64,000 nt of DNA from Lepiota brunneoincarnata (lineage: Eukaryota; Basidiomycota; Agaricomycetes; Agaricales; Agaricaceae): contig JAEBUN010000001.1 of NCBI GenBank assembly GCA_023014365.1, forward strand, positions 992,001 through 1,056,000. Reading direction: 5' to 3'. A model generated the notes under the pieces. That model was not told the DNA's origin, did not search any database, and worked only from the letters and a program-made list of their open reading frames with translations. Both the position numbers and the translations under genes were made by a program. Of this stretch, positions 45,281 to 57,743 are shown piece after piece; position 1 is the stretch's first letter; the number at the start of each line of letters is the position of its first letter.

Positions 45281-46994
45281 ATGGCACCCGTCAGAAACGC
45301 TCGAGTCCTCTTTGGCGAATACCCAACTGGTGAGCACGGCGCCCGAATGAACCGACCGTATGTTGATTAATGGCCTCTTGAAGGATATCCCGAGCCTGGC
45401 AAGACCACCATCTACGATGTTTCGCAGACTATTCGATACTGAGACGGTTCCTGCTGAACGGTGGATTCCTCATTAAAGTATTGGTTTTGTCCATTGATCC
45501 ATACCTGCGTGGACGGATGCGACCAAACCGAGGAGGATATATCGTGAGCACCGTTTTATGTTGGCCTATCCCGATTAACGCTGACAAAATGGGGTCAGGG
45601 GGGGTTTATCCCTGGTGAACCGTACGTTGGACTGAATGCCTATTTTTTTCTTTTATGCCAGTTAGACCAATAAGCTTTGCTACAGTTTGGCTAGCCTCGG
45701 CGTTGGCGTGGTCTTGAGATCTGAATTCAATGGGATTAAGGCTGGGGACCACGTGTATGGGCATTTTAGTGAGTCCTGCTGCAGTACTGTGCGTCAGTCA
45801 TTGATGTACACTTCCACGCAGATCATGAAGAATATATCATCAGGACCGAGCTCGGCGAGATAAAGGTCATAGATAATAAACATAACCTCCCTTGGTCCGC
45901 ATACGTTGGCGTTGCCGGAATGCCTGGTATGTAGGGCGGCCATTGTCGAGTCCACGAGCTCACAATAGTTTTACAGGCCAAACTGCGTTTGCGGGTTGGA
46001 AAGAATTCGCCAAGGCCAAAGCAGGTGAGTACTTTGTGAGGTACTGATAATAACTTCGTTGACCAGATTTCCTGTAGGGAGATATCGTGCTTCGTAACAA
46101 CTGGAGCAGGTAAATGATTTGCTCTTTGTTCCAGAAGTAAGTTGGCTAATATGGTGTTAAAGGTCCCGTTGGCTCGTAAGTGGGAATGGATGTCATATCG
46201 GAACGTCCCCTGATTCATATCTCGGCCTAGGTTCGTTATTCAACTTGCAAAAGCCGAAGGTTTAAAGGTCATCGCTTCCGCTGGGTCGGACTGAGAAAGT
46301 CGAGTTCATGAAAGAGCTCGGCGCAGACGTTGCTTTCAACTACAAGAAGGTCGCTACTCGAGAGATCTTGGAGAAGGAAGGACCCATCGACATGTATGTG
46401 AACTATGTTCCCTCGATGCATCTCGTGTGAACTGAGTAACACCGTCTAAAGATATTGGGATCATGTTGGTGGCGAAACTCTAGAGGCTGCTCTTGACGCT
46501 GCAAATGTTGGTGCTCGGTTCATTGTGAGTAAAATAGTTCGATATGCGTGTGTTCATGAAGGGTTCACCCTCTGATTCATCATCTTTCTAGGAATGCGGA
46601 ATGATCAGCGGTAGGGTATCATCGCAATTGCTATGGTCAAACGTTCTTACCATTTTTATTTCCAATTGCAGGTTATAACAATGAGGGGTCACCCATTAAG
46701 GTGAGCCTTTTTCTCCCTAACTCTCTTGAATTCAATTCTAAAGTTTTTATACCTTTGCAGAATTTATTCCATGTCATCACGAAGCATATCACTCTCCAAG
46801 GGTTCCTTGTTACTCGTGTACTGCCCAAGTACTATGAGGAATTCTTCGCCACTGTGCCAGAGAAGGCTGCAAAAGGAGAATTAAAATACAGAGAAGACGT
46901 CACTCATGGCTTGGACAAGGTTGGGGATGTTATATTGGCGGTTCAGAAGGGCCTTAATAAGGCGAAGGCGGTTATACGCGTTGCTGACGACTAG
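45281..46994 (+). CDS. MDR-family NADP-dependent oxidoreductase (leukotriene-B4 dehydrogenase/alkenal reductase type)
   Basis: ATG 45281 (MAPVRNARVLFGEYPT), intron, then PEPGKTTIYDVSQ and KVLVLSIDPYLRGRMRP, the zinc-free MDR signature. AYVGVAGMPGQTAFAGW follows, then VIQLAKAEGLKVIASAGSD in the nucleotide fold and MYWDHVGGETLEAAL-type sequence. The C-terminus is FHVITKHITLQGFLV...GLDKVGDVILAVQKGLNKAKAVI. This class reduces alpha,beta-unsaturated ketones and aldehydes with NADPH in the cytosol. Four single extra bases (about 45432, 45453, 46090 and 46292) interrupt the frame at otherwise perfectly conserved sites. The decayed twin directly upstream shows tandem duplication. Confidence 0.8.
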
Positions 46995-48361
46995 TGTTCG
47001 GCCCTATATAGTTGTACCTGTGTTGTACTTGGTATTATCATCATGAGATGCAGAATTGATTTGGACGTTGTTTACAGTCTTGCAAAAGAATGTGTTTTCC
47101 AAGGTGCAAGGGCCTAAGTGTAAGCCTCCAGAGTGGGGATGAAAATATCAACTACTACCTTCGACCTACTCCACAACGCTCTGAGTCTTCGTTCCTATCC
47201 GTCCCCTTCGAAAAGCACAATCGTGAGAATTGCAGTAGTTGACATTACCTTCCCCGCAATCCTGAAGAAAATACGGTTCTTAGACTACCTGCATTGTGAG
47301 ACAGCAACCTCAAAGCAGCCGAGTCCTGTGGATCGTGACAGGGATGGACTTAATTTCCTGACGAAAATGCTATGGACACTGACAATAATCCCGTGATGGC
47401 TAGATCCTCACCAACCTTTAGGCGTCCAGCATGGAAAAGATAGTGACGGCGTATCGAGCTGCACGCGCCAGCTATAAACGTGGAATTTCATACAAATAAG
47501 GTTTAATATGAAATATCGAAGAAACATCCACAATATCACAGCGTAAGTTACAGTACATCCGAGTATCCCATGAGGGGTTTTTAAATACAAGTAGAAGAAA
47601 CTTCTTCGTGTTCGGGCAAAAATCAAATTCGGACTAGCCATGGGCTTATATTATACTTCACTTGCCCCCCCAAAACCAAGCTGTCCCTCGTCGTTGGAAT
47701 ACTCAGGCGGCGACATTGGTGTGTTGCTGCGGGCAGCGTTGCCTGTAGTTCGTGGCGCGTCATGGTTCCACTGTAAACTGGTAAGGTGCCACTCTGTCTG
47801 CCTTTTCCATCCTCTATTAGCGCTAACGTGGTATGTAACAAGGTCGGGACAAGCGGTGCATTGATCATTATTGGAACCCTTGAAACCGTCATTATTGCTT
47901 CCTCATCCAAGTTTAACACCTACACTGATGTTGATTCTTTGGTATACGATCCAACTATTGATAGCCTATGTTTAGAAAATCCCTCCTGGTCTTGACGTAA
48001 CGGGCAAATGTGAGAGGGGTTTGCATGAAAACTTGGGTAGCGTCCGACCGTCCTAGGATCCCAGTCTACCTCATGTCCTTTTTCTGATAGTCTTCTTACG
48101 TGGATTTCAGTGATTTCGTTTATACATATTGTCTCTATCGACGTACTGCTGTGCATACATTCTCGTTAGCAAAGAGGCCGTGGATATCACATCTGTAACG
48201 AAATCAAATGCCTTCAATCAGAATACTGCATCTGTTTTGCATGTTTGGACCATGACGGTTGATAAAATTCCCCTTGCCCCCGTCAATGGCCCCTGCTGTG
48301 ATTTTTGACTGAATCGAATGGATTTAACCGTAAGTAAACCAGGTAGTTATATAAGCAATTT
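46995..48361. other. Intergenic, nothing firmly recognised
   Basis: A minus-strand frame near 47640-47780 reads SPPEYSNDEGQLGFGG before a stop in one phase, like the C-terminal tail of fungal membrane proteins, but no upstream membrane exons were found. It should contain the junction where the P450 copy 3 fragment was joined. Confidence 0.35.
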
Positions 48362-48890
48362 CTGATCTTCACATTCTCCGATGGCACCGTCATTCCAAAA
48401 GGGACCAATCTTGCTGTGACGAATAGAGCGATTAATCATGATGGGGTGGGTAATCAATGGGGTCATTCAGCCTCATCTTGTATCGTATCAACTGAACTTG
48501 CATGTTTGTTGCAGGCCTGCTATCCAGATCCCCAGGAATTTCAAGGATTCCGCTTCGCAGAACAAGATCCTGTGAAGCACCAATTAAACGCTCTAACTTC
48601 CGAGTTCATGACTTTCGGGCTTGGCCAACATGCATGGTATGTAATTTTTCGTTCACTGCATGAATGAGTAGACAACTCTCAATCCTGTCGCTTCATTGTG
48701 TACCTTTCACAGCCCAGGCCGCTTCTTCGCCGTCGTCGAAGCCAAAGCTATTGTCACCCAGCTGTTGATGGAGTACGATATCAAGGTAACTGACAAACAG
48801 AGTGGGAGACCGAAAGACACGTGGTTTACTGGTTTTTTCATTTTTCCGGACAGAAATGTGCGGGTGTCCCTGAGGAAGAGGGGGGCATAG
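48362..48890 (+). pseudogene. Cytochrome P450, copy 3 (3' fragment only)
   Basis: Begins in the exon encoding FTFSDGTVIPKGTNLAVTNRAINHD. After an intron it continues YPDPQEFQGFRFAEQDPVKHQ and the haem loop FGLGQHAC/PGRFFA with the cysteine codon split by an intron (donor at about 48638). It ends ISLRKRG-like (VRVSLRKRGA) at 48890. The N-terminal two-thirds, including the I and K helices, are absent, so it cannot be a working enzyme. It is closest to copies 1 and 2 in this window. Confidence 0.8.
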
Positions 48891-49105
48891 AGATTCAATG
48901 GCGTGCAGTGAGAATGTGTTCCTTGGTTAGGCCCGGATATATATTAAAACCCGAGCGCCTAGATTGTCCGATTGTTCTCCTTGTGAAGCATGGGCTGGTC
49001 TGAGGAAAGGCTACTAGTACGGCTCAAAAAACCATAGCTTGGTGAGATAAAAGTACAGAACAGGGGTCATGGAAATACAAAAAAACTGAGACGACATAGG
49101 TATGC

Positions 49106-49327
49106 TTAGGAGCCACATTTGCACGTTTTTGGGTCACACTTGCAGCTAAAACCAAAGGTAGTCAAATATGTGCACATGAACATCATGGGGTAAGCTCACC
49201 CGTCACCGCAGGCGCATCCATTCAGTCCGCAATGTTGGTCGATGATAGTATCAGTGACCTGTGGGTCTTGGTCAGTGGTGTTGTTCACATCGAGCGACGG
49301 AGGTGGGAGGTGGCATACGGTGCACAT
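49106..49327 (-). CDS. Metallothionein-like small cysteine-rich protein
   Basis: Two exons: 49200-49327 and 49106-49145, with a 54-nt GT-AG intron (GTGAGC...TTTTAG). The product is 55 residues with nine cysteines. It starts MCTVCHLPPP, has a linker (NNTTDQDPQV), then CGLNGCACGDG spliced directly to CKCDPKTCKCGS and a TAA stop. The C-x-C / C-x(4)-C clustering at the C-terminus is the metallothionein pattern known from basidiomycetes, which bind Cu(I), Zn or Cd ions through cysteine thiolates in the cytosol. A CATAAATA sequence near 49400 could be the TATA box. The spliced frame exists only across the intron, and both exons are very short, so simple gene finding would miss it. A degenerate paralogue is at 13489-13735. 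The metal specificity cannot be told. Confidence 0.75.
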
Positions 49328-50040
49328 GTTGATTCGTGATTTTAGGTGGAAGTGTTTGTATCAAAAGAATTGGGAATTCTGGTGTCCTACCCAGATAGCT
49401 TCATATTTATGCCCTCTTGCGAGGTTATTTATGTCTGTTTACCAGTGGCGATGTGTTCGACCAGAGGGCGTTGTTACATACTATAGTGGGGTCTTGATTC
49501 GAATGGAGTGATTGTTCGGATGAGCTCTGATATCTCACATCTGGGTGGGGCAGGCCATATCAATTTCTGAAAGCAGACATATGAAGGCATTTCATGCATC
49601 CCTGTATCATTTATTTGCCCGGAAGTCAAGCCGGAGGGGAGCTAAGAAACTTAACCCATCTTACGCTCAATCACGCTTGCAGAGTGAAGGCACAGCTGAG
49701 TTTAAATGCCTTTGATGGTTCCCATCACTGATTTACACGATATGACTATCCGATCAATCCACTCCATCCTAATCAACACTCCACTGCTGGTGCCTGCCAC
49801 ATGATTGATTGTAAGTGCTTGTGGTAGCAGATTCGATTTATGTCCTGCCACACATGAGGATGGGAGGTGGCTCCCTTAGGTCAATATGAAGAGCCTGGCA
49901 GTATCATTTGTACAAGTTGGTTAAAAAGAACGAGTGTGAAATAGGTATGTGTATGGAAGGAAGTACTCAAGGAACAACTCAAATATTCAACGAACGTTAA
50001 ATCACAAACAAATATTTTAGTCACTGCTAAAACATTTTCA
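49328..50040. other. Intergenic, promoter side of the metallothionein-like gene
   Basis: No gene is supported. No clear metal-response element (TGCRCNC) was found. Confidence 0.4.
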
Positions 50041-51379
50041 GCCCCTCTCCTTCCGGAATAGCCACTGCACTTTTGGCGATCCTCGACTGTCCCTGCATCC
50101 CCTCACCACCTCACTGTTATTCAGGCCAACCCCTTGGCCGCACCATCCCTAAAGCCATCCGTTCAATGAAGTATGGTGGATTCTTTCTTGTACATGAAGG
50201 CAAGGAGGTAGTCAATCTTCTTGTGGGGCATTCCCTGACTCGCTTCCCGTTTCCCCAACTCCCCTTGATGTCACCGGTAGCTACACTGGTCCGTTACTCG
50301 TACTTAGTGTGACCCACAGTGACAGTCACATTAGCTACATCTTTTGTCCTTAACCCTCAACGCAGAGACCGTTCAGATTTATTCTGTCCTGGGATTTAAA
50401 TGTAACTCTACTCCGGAACGCGAACATGTTTCACTTGATCAGTCGCTTGGTCTGGGGTTGCTTTCGTTTGTTCCGGGGTCGACATCTGTGCGGGGCTCCC
50501 ACCGTCAACGTCAACACTACTATCAAAGGTGTCGGCTAGAACCACCCTCTACTATACACATGACATTTACCTTCCCATCTTAACTGTCTTTCTTTCTAGA
50601 ATATGTCGTCAGCTGTGCCGTAGAGAATATAGATCCTGCAAGGATCCACCGCTTCCTCTCATGTTCGCTCCCACGCACGCCGCCCAAAGCGCACCAACTT
50701 TACGCCTTTTCGGTCAACTCTCTCCACATCTACTAATAGGTGCTTTGTACTGGTGCCTAGGACGAAATTAATGTGATGTCAGGCGCGTCGAGTGTCTTCG
50801 CGGGAGTTACCCGATGGTTCTTGATTTCGGATTTGGTACGAGCCGGCTCCACCCTCAAGCGCTCTCCGCTACCTTACATCCACTACGCCTGCCCACCGGA
50901 AGAAGCCACCTTCAACTGTTATTCTATGACGGGCCGACCGATTTCACTTACTCTGATACAAGCTATACAAGAGCTATCGTCCTCTAGGCCCCCGAAGAGA
51001 CTTCTGGCTGGCATTCTCCCGCGTTCCCTGCACACTCCGCTCCTTGTTCGGTTGCGAGTCGGTTGAGCATGCAAAGCACCACGAACCCGAGCTGGGGCGT
51101 CTCTTGCATTGGAAACCTGCTCCACACTCAAAAGTTCTGATTTCCCAAACGCTCCAGCCTGGTGGTCTTCCTCTCCTGCCCTCGTCTCCACAACCGATTC
51201 CCATGGGTTGATTTTTTAATAGTCCTGTGAGAGTAGTGACGCTCGCAGGAACCACAATCAAGCACCGATTACCACATTTTCCTTGCCTACGGACGCTTGA
51301 CGCACCGAATGCCGAAGACATGCACGCTTATAAGGCGAGAGCCACGTTTGACCGTTCAGGCGTCCTCTTGACCGGCAAG
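50041..51379 (+). repeat. Upstream cassette, copy A
   Basis: Non-coding DNA collinear with 56521-57743 (cassette B) and partly with 62300-62873 (cassette C). Shared landmarks in order: CACTG(T/C)...GGCC(A/C)A...CCGCACCATCCC near 50130, GGTCGCTTTCGTTTGTT-like near 50455, CTTTCTAGAAT near 50592, TGTGATGTCAG at 50771, GGAAACCTGCTCC near 51108 and AGTGACGCTCGC near 51235. Boundaries are approximate. It lies directly before the EF-hand/ZZ gene. Confidence 0.7.
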
Positions 51380-54300
51380 ATGTCGTCAGTCGAGCGCCCC
51401 CCTCCTAACGCAGAGGCTGCTCTCAAGGACGCGTATCTGACTCTCAAAAACTCAAAGGAAGGGCCTGGCAAGAAGGAACAGGCGTTTGATGCGCTCGGTT
51501 CGTCAGACTATCACTCTTACCTTCCTCTTGAAGTCCTAACTCGCCTGTTGACTGATTGTTCTGATCCAAAGGAAATGCTATCTCGGGCGCGAACGAATCT
51601 CCTACGCTCACCTTCCTAAATGATTTCTACACAACCAATAGTGCGCTGATTAGCAGCGCTGCTGCTGGCTTGGCATCTCTCGACAACAAAACCATCGACA
51701 ATGCCATTACTGGCTTCTCTGAAACTGTCAAGGTTGTCATGAATGGACTTGATGCCCTTGGCGCTGTACATCCCTTCGTTGGAGGTGCATCCTTGAATCG
51801 CTTGGAAGCAGGCGGAATTTTGACACAAGAATTATTAGCTGCCGTGGTTGCGTTCAAACTGGTCGTAACTCTGGACCTGGAAAGACGCGCGAACAACCAA
51901 AAAGTTCTGGCTGTCAAAGTACAGATGCAACAAATGATGTGTACGCTCTTTCAGTGAGTGTCTGCGGTCATTTCTCTTTGCTCTCAACGCCAACTATGTG
52001 CAGACTACGTCGAATCAAGGACCCCTCCCAAATTGGGCCAGACGGTACGGTATTGAAAGATCAGATGCAGCCGCTGATGGCGCAAATCGCTCGCGATATC
52101 AAAGAGTGTGGATCTGCATGTGATGTTTATCTCAAGAAGAGCTTTATTGGTATGTATTTTGGCCCCAAGGTAGATGGTACACGTAACTCGCTTCATATAG
52201 CCAAAATGCTCAAATCAAAGATATACGAAGGCCGTCTTTCAGAATATGCAGCAAAATTCATGGGCTATAAAGACGACCTTGACAAGGCCCTTACAGTTCA
52301 CATCGCCCTAGGTGTTGATGCAGCCAATGTGAAGCTAGACACACAATCGTCCAAGTTGGAATTGATCCAAGAGAAACTCGACATGCTCACGAACGTTTTC
52401 CGGAAGCTCGATACTCCCCGTGAGAGGGAGGTAGTGGAGTTCATTCGAAAAAGTGGTGGTCCAAACGCCGTCGTTGAACGCAACGACCTCGTCCTAGCAC
52501 TTGTCAGTAAATCAGGGGAGACGGTGGGGCACCTTTTGGATAAAGCTCGCTCCGGTGGAGGGTCGGAATTAGATTCCGTCCGGGAAAAGCTGCAGAAGGA
52601 GGTTGCAGAGGATCTCGACGTTGTCTTCAAACGAAACTTTACGCTTTTCGATCACAAACTCGAGATTCAAGGTCGAAACATTCTGGATGCTGTGAACAAA
52701 CAAGGGCAGTATATTGTGAATGCCCTCTCGGCGGGGGCCCACGACAAAATAAAGGACATCGTGAGCACTTGATTTTAATCTCCTTGATGTCACTATGACG
52801 AATTGCTTCAGGACCTACGAAACTTGTGGAGGGAGATGGTACGTCCATTCTCATTTCAAGGATTCATCTTCTGAAACTGTGTTCAAGGGTTGGAAAGGCA
52901 GTGTCAAAGCCCGCCATTTTGTCCTGGCTCTCCGCGATTACTTCACCGATCAGTTCTCCGGTAATACCCCAAACAACTCAGCAATTCAAATTCCTCCACC
53001 CCGCAACGATACCATTCCAACCAGTAGTTTAATGACACTGCCGATATCGCAACCCGCGCCCCACAGCAACCACTGGGCCCTTCAATACATCAATGTCGCT
53101 CACCTTGGCACCATCTTAGAAGCCATTGATGACGACGGAACAGGCTTCATCAATATCAAAGAGGTTAACACGTTCGCAAATGAGCGTCCAAAGGGTTTTG
53201 GGTTCGTCCGCACTCCCTTCTACACCTCTACTATTTATTAACCTCTCGAGATAGATTATTAACTTGGATTGCATTCTGGGCGAAGGGTAAGCTGTCTTGA
53301 TCATGCGGCTTGATTTCAATTGCTCATAGTGACAAAGGATGGGAGAATAGCCTTGCGGACTACAAAAACAGGATCATCTTAATTTTACAGGAAATGGATC
53401 GACTTCACCATGATGTCCTTCCCGACAACCGATTATTTGCAGCGTTATACCTCTCAGATCCCATGATCCTGCGTGTTCATCTCATTTTGCAATCAACCAA
53501 AGTGGTGCAAGAGTACGACTCCATAGCTCCCGAGCTCCGCTCCATCACCCAGGAATATACAACGGCGGAGGAGGAAAGGCTGAAACAGAATCTGGAAAAT
53601 ATTGGTTATGACTTGGACGGTCCTGGCACGGTTATGCTCATAACTGGTCCCGGAAGGATTGAACGCGTCAGTTCTATTTCCTAACTATACTTATACATCC
53701 ACTTATATCGACATAGTATCTATTCCCTCTCCTTTATCTAACCCTCAAGCGGCATCTTGGGGTCTTCCATTATGCTCAAAGGGGCATTGTCGATAATGAT
53801 GAATTTTCGCGGATGACCAGTTCCCTCGATTCGATCTTTGATGTCGTCAGACAGCGAATTGATGACCTTAGAGGTTAGTTGGACCACTAACAAGCCTCCG
53901 AGACATTCACAATCCATTGTGTTTAGCGATCTACAAACAGGTGCATATGGATTTGAGTGCACATCTAGAAAGTTTCTCCCTGGGGATGGTAAACATGACG
54001 CTTGCAAGTTCCTGACTGTTTACTAACAATTGAACATCTCTAGTTCCACGATTACAATATTCACGACTTTGACGCGAATGTCGGCTATGCTTATGGGCCA
54101 GAACCCAGTCTTGTTATGAACTGGGAGGACACCTCACCAACCAAGAATGAGGTCACTGAGAACGCAATTATTGAAGCACCCGAAACCGCACAACCGTTAT
54201 TCTCATCTGAATACCCTGGTCGGATAGATGTGATGGATGAGCTACTCGAGTGGCCACGCCACTCCTTCGACACAAATCCGTTCACGGGTAAAATGGATGG

Positions 54301-55895
54301 ATTCTGGACCGGTCATCTTTGGAGCATGAAGGAAAACTCTACCAGCCCTTCGTTGCTCCTTGGGCTGACGCAGCTCAAGATTGTTTTCGACCCCGGGGAT
54401 AATCACGCACTTTGCGGGTATGCCATAACATATTTAGCAAAGCACGAGGCGCATGGGCGTCGACGCACGGTTGATGGAGTCGAGGAGTTCGACATCTTGT
54501 TGCTATCCAAAACCAAAATGTCGTCCATGAGGGTCATAAGGGTAGTTGGAAAGTTGGTTGCAGACGATGAGACGCTCGTTGGCAACTGGGTGGTATTTGA
54601 ACAGAAGGACGAGGCCAGGAAAAGCTATGATGACCACCCATTCTCTCTTCAGCTTCCACCTCAGGACCAGCCATCGAGTCCCGCAGAGGCTGCCAACTCG
54701 GAGCCAGTCCACTCAGCGAGTATCCCGAGGTTCATGTTTCGAAGGTCACCTGCAGAGGTGGCTGGATTTTGGCACCTCCCAGACGAACGAGTGCAAAATA
54801 GTGCAAATTCTCGCTGGGAATTCGTTCGGGCGGCTGTCTTGCATCTTGTGCGAGGTCGACTCTGGTGCCGGAGCAATATCCGTGCTTGGTGTACCGACCG
54901 TCACAAGTTCCTTGACCTTTACACAAGGGACCTGCTCACGGCTTGCCGGTTTTCCATACCAAACCCTTTGAGCCAAGATGATACAACAGTGCTTCGTGAT
55001 CTTCGATACCGTCTACCTCCATCCAACATCAACCCATGTATAGCATCTGTAATTTGGACACTCAACAGGATGCCGTTCCATTAGTATGTCGTTTTGTCCA
55101 GTGGTTTCAGTTGACCGGGATTGATCATACGACCTCCAGTTCCACACTTTGTGATAGTTGCTCTAAGGTTATGCCTCGATGTTGATTTCACCTGCCTGAC
55201 GTGCATTGACCCGGAAATGTCCAATACCTTTGACCTTTGCCCTCAATGCATAGACAAACCTGCCAAGCGCGAAGACTTCATTCATACTGTTGACCATACG
55301 TTGATCAAAGTCCGCCATCACAAACAGCCATATGCTTTCTCCTGGCTGATGCGGGAAGCAAGAGCGATGGCGGGACGTCTGAAGAAGACCTTGGTAGATG
55401 CATCCACTAGAAGCAGCCAAGGTGATAATCTCGGGTTAGAGGATCATCAGGTAACACCATCGGGGAATCGTCCAGAATTACAGTGCGGCTGCTGCACAAA
55501 GCCGGTGACTATTCCCTGTTGGGCTTGTATCACCTGCGGTAGGTGTTTTAGCTAGTCGCTTACTAGCCGCTTGTCTCAACCCATCTTCAGCACCCGACAT
55601 CTTGATATGCGAGGATTGCGAGAAGAAGGATGCCTCCGTATTGAAGAGTGATCCCAAAAATGACTCACATCGCACTCATCACTCTCTCCTTCGACTTCGC
55701 AACCCGTTGCCGGAACGATTCGAACGTGAGAAGGTGGATCCTACCGTAGCGAGAATCAACGACTTGGAAAGCTCTGTTAGAGGGAAGTTCGTAGAGCTGG
55801 ACACCAGAATCGTAAAGGTCGAAGAGAAGCTGGCGTCGTTCGAGTCTCTTTTTAAGAAGATTGCGCTTCAGCTGAACGTTCCCTACGAAGAATAG
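51380..55895 (+). CDS. Multi-exon EF-hand and ZZ-type zinc-finger protein with a helical N-terminal domain
   Basis: ATG 51380 (MSSVERPPPNAEAALKD) to TAG 55893-55895, about ten introns and roughly 1,300 residues. The N-terminal domain reads FYTTNSALISSAAAGL, VHPFVGG, ERRANNQKVLAVKVQMQQMMCTLFQ and IKECGSACDVYLKK, a helical pattern that recurs in agaricomycete proteins. A canonical EF-hand loop, DDDGTGFINIKE, lies near 53127-53165, followed by TWIAFWAKGW and LLITGPGRIER-like sequence (VMLITGPGRIER). The middle region ends in RFLDLY-type sequence (KFLDLYTRD), then LRYRLPPSN. A ZZ zinc finger follows (CDSC, CLTC, FDLCPQC near 55150-55250), then CGCC/CWACITC/CEDC cysteine pairs and a coiled coil RINDLESSVRGKFVELDTR. 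Calcium sensing and protein interaction are inferred from domains. Frame breaks: about 51590, and an extra T at 55182-55183 in the ZZ finger. Confidence 0.8.
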
Positions 55896-55959
55896 TAATC
55901 GTGTAACATCAGATTTCGATATCTTGACGTATCCGGATTCCGTCTCTGTACTCTGGAGC

Positions 55960-56520
55960 CGCTCCTAATTGAATAAATCCTTCCTGATTTCCCTTGGCTT
56001 TCTCCTGAGTCTTGTTGAACCTCGGTCTACAGTTGAGACACCCGAAGATTCGGATAAGTCAAGATATTGCTTTGCGGGCTCTTTCGGATCGTTATTCTGA
56101 GCCTGATACATGTTGTGTAACTGTTTGAGCATTATTCGACGAGGGAGCACCTCGTAGGCAAGAAAGCCGTCAGACTGTCGTGAGCACAGCTGTGGTCTGG
56201 TCATTGCTGGAGTTGAACACGGATCTTCATCAGCTCGTCCAAAGGTTGTGTCGGGATCCGTATCCCACTACGAAGGTGAATCCTGATACGATCAAGCCGC
56301 TCCCTCGCAAGGCGATACCGCCCCTCACTTTTGCGGTCCATATGCTCGACATCTGGCCAACACCATCCGGTATCACCACTAACGAGGCCTGAGCGAGCCA
56401 GTAGGACGGAAACTCCTCTCGAGTGTCCTTGTAGCGGACCGCATCAGGAACGTTCATCTACATTGCAACCAGTTGCGAACCCATATTCCGTTGAAAAAGC
56501 ATTCCCTTTGATTCTGTACA
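55960..56520 (-). pseudogene. Minus-strand coding relic, repeated at the end of the window
   Basis: In the minus strand, FFNGIWVRNWL, MNVPDAVRYKDTREEFPSYW and LARERLDRIRIHLRSG-like segments follow each other in different phases. Collinear sequence lies at 63400-64000, where FNAIWAHNWLKMWMSIPDAVRYKDT is readable in one phase. The shared protein-like signal suggests an old gene, but I do not recognise the family. Frameshifts and stops in both copies mean it is not functional as read. Confidence 0.4.
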
Positions 56521-57743
56521 GCAGCCACCGAATCCTCCTCTACATACCCCGCCAGCCAAAATAGCTGAGGAGTTGTTTTGGTCATGTTCATGCTGTTACC
56601 ATTTTCCAGGGTATGTCTTTTTGCATTCCTTTGCCGGCCCACTGCTCCCCTTTGCCGCACCATCCCCGGTCTGTACATGGGAACCAGCTCCACGAAGAGG
56701 TGGTCAATCTTCCTGAGAAGTACTTCTCTAACTCGTTTCTCATATCCTAATTCTCCTTGATTGGTCACTTGGTCCAGGGTCGCTTTCGTTTGTTTTGATG
56801 TCAACACCTTATAAGATCCCCACCGTCAACACCAACATCGCTGCCGAGGATACTGCATGTCATGTGACCACGTATATGCTCGTTTACCCTCCCCCACGTC
56901 GTTCAATGCATCCGTTCCAGTCCCTCCAACAGGTGACAGTGGTGGTCATATTGGGCATGCTATTGCTTCAGCATACATGTGATGTCCACCCCCCCACCTC
57001 AACGGCCTTATCTTTCTAGAATTCGTCGGTTGCGTTGTGGAGATTATGGAGCTTGCAATGGGTGCACGGCTTCGTCTTCTCGTGCTCACGGGGCCTCAGG
57101 TACATCAACACCACCATCTTTATCTTTACCTGATTGAGCGTGCTAACATCACGTTTTCATTCATTTCTCTCCGCGTCTACCCATGGGCGCCTGGTGTCCC
57201 GGCAAATGTGATGTCAGACACATCGAGCGCCTCCGCGGGAGTGGCCCGATATTCTTCATTTTTTGGGCTTGGTATTCCTTGGCAGGCCCCACCCTCAAGC
57301 GCTTTTTGTTACTTTGCATCCTAGCATTAGGATACCGCCGGGAGTAGCCACCTTCACTCCTCTCACCTTATTCTATCATGAGCTTCACAATGTCCCCCCG
57401 GCTCCCACTTCAATTTCTCCGTTCGGTTGCGAGTCTCTTGAATATGCGAAGCACCATGGAACACGGGCTGTGCACACCAGGGCGTCTCTTGCGTTGGAAA
57501 CCTGCTCCGCACCCAAAGGTTGCTGATCTTCCTCTCCTACCCTCGTCTCCACAACCGACTCCCACGGGATGATTTTCGATAGTCCGTGAGAACAGTGACG
57601 CTCGCGAGAACCATAATCAAGCGCCGATTATCCTCCTCGCCAGTTCTACTACTTCTTTTTTGCTTGCGGACGGTTCAAGGTACGCACTCGAGTCCTAACA
57701 ATTCGAGTGGTTGGGTGCTTACACGCGTTCCAGCGAAGTTCCT
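56521..57743 (+). repeat. Upstream cassette, copy B
   Basis: Collinear with cassette A (50041-51379) through CTTTCTAGAAT (57012), TGTGATGTCAG (57208), GGGAGTGGCCCGAT, GGAAACCTGCTCC (57498) and CAGTGACGCTCGC (57594). It also shares CGAATCCTCCTCTACATACCC (two short runs) with cassette C. It precedes a gene body unrelated to the one behind cassette A. Confidence 0.7.

Noticed and set aside
49328..49560. Metal-response element upstream of the metallothionein-like gene
   Set aside because: No TGCRCNC or Ace1-type site with a GCTG core was found; only a TATA-like CATAAATA is visible.
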